Assembly (NCBI GenBank): GCA_023261605.1
Contig: JAHFOP010000010.1
Location: forward strand, 4,152-27,603
Source of the DNA: Candidatus Moraniibacteriota bacterium
Lineage (GTDB): Bacteria; Patescibacteriota; Minisyncoccia; Moranbacterales; UBA2206
Direction: 5' to 3'
DNA: 23,452 bases
Made by a program: the position numbers and the translations under genes. The notes beneath the pieces were generated by a model. That model was not told the origin of the DNA. It saw only the letters and a list, made by a program, of their open reading frames with translations, and searched no databases. Shown here piece after piece: positions 20,792 to 23,452 of the stretch (position 1 is its first letter; every line of letters begins with the position of its first letter).

Positions 20792-21292
20792 TTACTTCGT
20801 TACTTCATACTTCAGCACCACTGAATCATCATTAATCTTTTCAACTTCTTTCAGTTTCAAATTAACATCAAAGTCACCTTTGAAAAGTGACAGTCCGTCA
20901 CCAAAAATTTTCGGCTCAATTGTCACCATGATTTCATCCACTAATTTATGTTCTAGAAACATTCCATTAATAAATGCGCCGCCGCCTAAAATTGCAGCTT
21001 CATATCCCATATTCTCTAATTCCTTAATCACTTCCTCCGGTTCACCTTTGACCCACTTCACTCCTTCAATTTCAGGTTGATTCTCTCCCATCGTGAATAC
21101 CACATTTAATCTATCCTTCAAAGGAGACGGAAAAGTGACGAAAGTTTTGTCGCCCATAATCACCACACCCGCTTCTTTCGAAATTTTCTGAAAAAACTTT
21201 TTATCTTCTCGAGAAGTCCAATCGGGAAAATGATTATCCGATTTGGCAATCCGGCCATCCAGTGTCGTCGCCATGACCATGATGATTTTCAT
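20792..21292 (-). CDS. Dihydrofolate reductase-like protein (RibD C-terminal type)
   Basis: The 166-aa protein belongs to the DHFR/RibD-C superfamily: MATTLDGRIAKSDNHFPDW at the N-terminus, GVVIMGDKTFVTFPSPL for NADPH binding, AAILGGGAFINGMFLEHKLV and EPKIFGDGLSLF near the end. Sequence alone cannot separate a true DHFR from a pyrimidine reductase of riboflavin synthesis. Position directly in a thyA operon favours dihydrofolate recycling for ThyA. It starts 12 bases after the HD hydrolase gene and ends 4 bases before the fusion gene; no Shine-Dalgarno sequence. Confidence 0.87.
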   Translation of the reverse strand: MKIIMVMATTLDGRIAKSDNHFPDWTSREDKKFFQKISKEAGVVIMGDKTFVTFPSPLKDRLNVVFTMGENQPEIEGVKWVKGEPEEVIKELENMGYEAAILGGGAFINGMFLEHKLVDEIMVTIEPKIFGDGLSLFKGDFDVNLKLKEVEKINDDSVVLKYEVTK

Positions 21293-21304
21293 TTCTTTAT
21301 AATT

Positions 21305-21874
21305 TTATGACTTAATAATTTCCTGCTTTCTTTTTTTCATCTCTCTAAAAAAAATATCTCGCGCGGTTTCAGTATAGAATCGATTGTTTTTCCTAAATTC
21401 CAAAAGTTCTGCTGCCGTATTATCATACTCTTTCATATCACTATGAAATTGCTCCTTGAATGTATCCGACAGATTATCCGCATCTATGAGCAACCGCTTA
21501 TTTACATTTCTTGGATTTCCAAATCTATGTGATTGAACGATAGAAACAATCTTATTAATCTCCCCTTTCCCAAAGCCCGCCACAGCCAAAATCTCACTTA
21601 TAGTTTCTTGAGCAAATTCTATGTGTTGTCTTTCGGCCTCATTTTTTATCTTTTTATCTTTCCAGCCTAATTGAAGTTTTTTTGAAACTTTCGACCATCC
21701 GGTATCATGCAAGATCGCGGAAATCATAAGCATATCCTCATCGCCTTTTTCTTTTTTCAGCAGCATTTCCATCGCCTGCACCACACCCTTTGTGTGCACC
21801 ACAAAATCTTTCCGCACACTTTTCTCAAGATACGGCAAGGCGAGTTCCCAAATTTGTCTATATTTTTTTTGCAC
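21305..21874 (-). CDS. HD-domain hydrolase in the thymidylate operon
   Basis: The 189-aa protein has the metal-dependent HD phosphohydrolase pattern: His in DFVVHTKGVVQAMEML, the HD pair in SAILHDTGWSKVSKKL, downstream His in RQHIEFAQET and VQSHRFG, and Asp in LLIDADNLSD. The product starts at a GTG (21874), 8 bases after the thyA stop; no ATG fits better. Being between thyA and the DHFR-like gene suggests a nucleotide substrate, for example a deoxynucleoside monophosphate, but this is inference. The C-terminus is rich in basic residues (REMKKRKQEIIKS). Confidence 0.82.
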   Translation of the reverse strand: MQKKYRQIWELALPYLEKSVRKDFVVHTKGVVQAMEMLLKKEKGDEDMLMISAILHDTGWSKVSKKLQLGWKDKKIKNEAERQHIEFAQETISEILAVAGFGKGEINKIVSIVQSHRFGNPRNVNKRLLIDADNLSDTFKEQFHSDMKEYDNTAAELLEFRKNNRFYTETARDIFFREMKKRKQEIIKS

Positions 21875-21882
21875 TATATTAT

Positions 21883-22890
21883 TTAGAATCCCCCAATATT
21901 CGCAATCTCAGCTCTGAGAGGAGGATGCGGGTCATAATTTTCCAATGTTATATCCTCTATCTTGAAATCATCAATATTCTTAATCTCCGGGTTGAGTTTC
22001 ACTGTCGGGAATGGTTTTGGTTCCCTCTTCAACTGTTCATTGATCTGTTCCAAATGATTGGAATAATAATGCACATCGCCGAAACTGTGCACGAATTCGC
22101 CCACTTTCAGTCCAGTTACTTGCGCCACCATCTGAAGCAGTAAGGCGTAGCTAGCAATATTGAACGGCACACCCAAAAAACTATCCGCACTGCGTTGATA
22201 GAGCCCCAGATTCAATTTGTTCCCCTCCGTCACCGCGAACTGAAAAGTGGTGTGACAAAACGGTGGCACCTCGCTCCGATTTTCCGGTGCCGCCATAGCA
22301 TAGATGAAATCCGGATTCCACGCAGAAACGACGTATGATTTGCGAAAAGGTTTATCTTTAAGGCCTCCAATCACCCAACCCAATTGATCAATCTCCCGAC
22401 CGCCACTCCCCGGCCAACGTCGCCACATCCGTCCATAGATTGTAATCAGGTCGCCCCATTTCTGCACAAATTCACTGTCTGCTGATTCACTTTTGATTTT
22501 GGTGATAAAATCCGTTTGAGCCATATCTTTGTCCGGCTCATTCTCCAAACAATGCTTATGAAATCTTTTCCAGGCCCATTCGTCCCAAATATGCACGTCG
22601 TTATCCACTAGATATTTAATATTCGAAGATCCACTTAAAAACCACAAAAGTTCAACTGCGATGCCACGAAAAAAAGTTTTCTTGGTGGTCAGCAATGGAA
22701 AGCCTTTAGAGAGATCGAAACGTATCTGCCGCCCAAAAAGTGAGCGGATAAAAGGCGGCTCCACTCCTCTATCTTTATACTGCTGCAAAACTTCCGGCGT
22801 GAAAAACAATTCCTTATCCGAACCGTTGTCCATGATATCTTGCAAAAGATCTAAATATTGATATTCGGGATGTTTTTTATTTTGCGACAT
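21883..22890 (-). CDS. thyA: Thymidylate synthase (ThyA type)
   Basis: ThyA methylates dUMP to dTMP with methylene-tetrahydrofolate. The 335-aa protein has RQIRFDLSKGFPLLTTKK, the helix ELLWFLSGSSNIKYL, WRRWPG, and the active site PPFCHTTFQF with Cys212; note the extra Phe between PP and CH compared with the common PPCH. QRSADSFLGVPFNIASYALL and GDVHYYSNHLEQ (dUMP and folate site) follow. It is longer than E. coli ThyA (264 aa) because of an insertion around residues 110-150, as in some other bacteria. It starts 13 bases after the dCMP deaminase gene, with no Shine-Dalgarno sequence. Confidence 0.96.
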   Translation of the reverse strand: MSQNKKHPEYQYLDLLQDIMDNGSDKELFFTPEVLQQYKDRGVEPPFIRSLFGRQIRFDLSKGFPLLTTKKTFFRGIAVELLWFLSGSSNIKYLVDNDVHIWDEWAWKRFHKHCLENEPDKDMAQTDFITKIKSESADSEFVQKWGDLITIYGRMWRRWPGSGGREIDQLGWVIGGLKDKPFRKSYVVSAWNPDFIYAMAAPENRSEVPPFCHTTFQFAVTEGNKLNLGLYQRSADSFLGVPFNIASYALLLQMVAQVTGLKVGEFVHSFGDVHYYSNHLEQINEQLKREPKPFPTVKLNPEIKNIDDFKIEDITLENYDPHPPLRAEIANIGGF

Positions 22891-22903
22891 AAAATTTTGA
22901 AAA

Positions 22904-23434
22904 TTAATTCTTTAAAAATACTTCTCCATTATACTTTCTGATCATTATATTTCTCTTTTTGGCCAACTCCAAAGACTCGTCCTCTTCTTCTTTCTGCTCT
23001 CCACCAGTCTGGATTCTTTCGTAATCCTGATAATAGACAACTTCCGAGATGCCAGCATTATTAAGCGCTTTCATGCAATCATAACAAGGAAAAAGGACAC
23101 TATACATGGTCGCACCTTTCAGCCGGCGCGTATCTTGCGCATTGATTATGCCATTTATTTCCGCATGCGCGCCACGACATCGCTTCAACTTACCATTTTT
23201 TGGATCGCCATCCACTTTCGCGCAACCAACTTCCAAACAATGATCATCGCCTTCGGTTGGACCATTGTATCCCAAGGAGACTACTCTCTTATTTTCATCC
23301 ACAAAAACACAGCCTGTTTCATGAAATTTACACGCTGCGCGTTTGGAAACCATAATAGCCAAATTCATAAAAGTTTCATCCCAGCTCATTCTTTTGATTT
23401 TTGGATTTTCTTTGCTTACCATTTTTTTATTCAT
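22904..23434 (-). CDS. Deoxycytidylate deaminase
   Basis: The 176-aa protein is a zinc-dependent dCMP deaminase that turns dCMP into dUMP, the ThyA substrate. The zinc and catalytic residues are H90-A-E92 in GAHAEINGIINAQ and Cys117/Cys120 in FPCYDCMKAL. CKFHETGCVFVDENKRVVSLG and YNGPTEGDDHC give the family N-terminal part. It is the first gene of the operon in this window; only 18 bases of upstream sequence are visible, so the promoter cannot be judged. I use the ATG at 23434; an ATG four codons later is possible. Confidence 0.93.
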   Translation of the reverse strand: MNKKMVSKENPKIKRMSWDETFMNLAIMVSKRAACKFHETGCVFVDENKRVVSLGYNGPTEGDDHCLEVGCAKVDGDPKNGKLKRCRGAHAEINGIINAQDTRRLKGATMYSVLFPCYDCMKALNNAGISEVVYYQDYERIQTGGEQKEEEDESLELAKKRNIMIRKYNGEVFLKN

Positions 23435-23452
23435 TAATTATTTTAAAATTAT

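Noticed and set aside
1..23452. CRISPR arrays, insertion sequences, phage genes or rRNA operons
   Set aside because: No spaced direct repeats, transposase, integrase or phage structural genes and no rRNA-like sequence were seen.

Overview
The window looks like a chromosomal segment of a Candidate Phyla Radiation (Patescibacteria, probably Parcubacteria-type) bacterium. The reasons are indirect: low-to-mid 40s % GC judged by eye, tightly packed genes, many start codons with no Shine-Dalgarno (SD) sequence or with a -10 box right against the ATG, many orphan proteins under 80 residues, and a ThrRS without the TGS domain. TGA is used as a normal stop (gatB, the HD-GYP gene), which argues against the CPR lineages that recode TGA. 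The placement is inference; no rRNA or tRNA gene was seen.

Layout. 1-2470: tail of an unrecognised gene, a small SD-led orphan, a YgjP-type metallopeptidase, and divergently a glutamate dehydrogenase. 2507-3891 (minus): a small membrane protein, a SIMPL-domain gene broken by a frameshift/deletion at its membrane anchor, and an HU protein. 4001-8113 (minus): a repair and stress cluster in transcription order recQ (broken by an out-of-frame internal deletion), alkD-like, MGMT (carrying an 87-bp GC-rich palindromic insertion exactly in frame), rubrerythrin, HD-GYP. 8294-8753 (minus): two very small genes, each with its own terminator. 8861-12112 (minus): a 1083-aa secreted, C-terminally anchored surface protein behind a 10-bp tandem repeat. 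12166-12670: a non-coding block with a putative pseudoknotted RNA and terminator on the minus strand, and a T-box riboswitch on the plus strand. 12673-16884: a small antisense zinc-ribbon gene, then thrS-miaB-miaA (plus). 16938-19034 (minus): two Cys-containing orphans and gatB. 19165-23434 (minus): a thymidylate operon in the order dCMP deaminase, thyA, HD hydrolase, DHFR-like reductase, a three-domain fusion protein (nucleotidyltransferase + deaminase + CYTH), and a 79-aa orphan.

How the genes work together. The last operon can make dTMP from dCMP (deaminase, then ThyA) and regenerate folate (DHFR-like). The HD hydrolase and the fusion protein probably act on nucleotides too. thrS, miaB, miaA and gatB serve translation (aminoacylation, A37 modification, Gln/Asn-tRNA amidation), and thrS appears to be controlled by uncharged tRNA-Thr. 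The repair cluster covers alkylation damage and peroxide.

Most notable: the palindromic element inside the MGMT gene, which when removed exactly restores the family motif; the deaminase fusion protein with a sharp GC break between its domains; the compact T-box whose terminator is shared with an antisense gene; and the pseudoknotted RNA upstream of the surface protein. All positions and base counts were made by hand.
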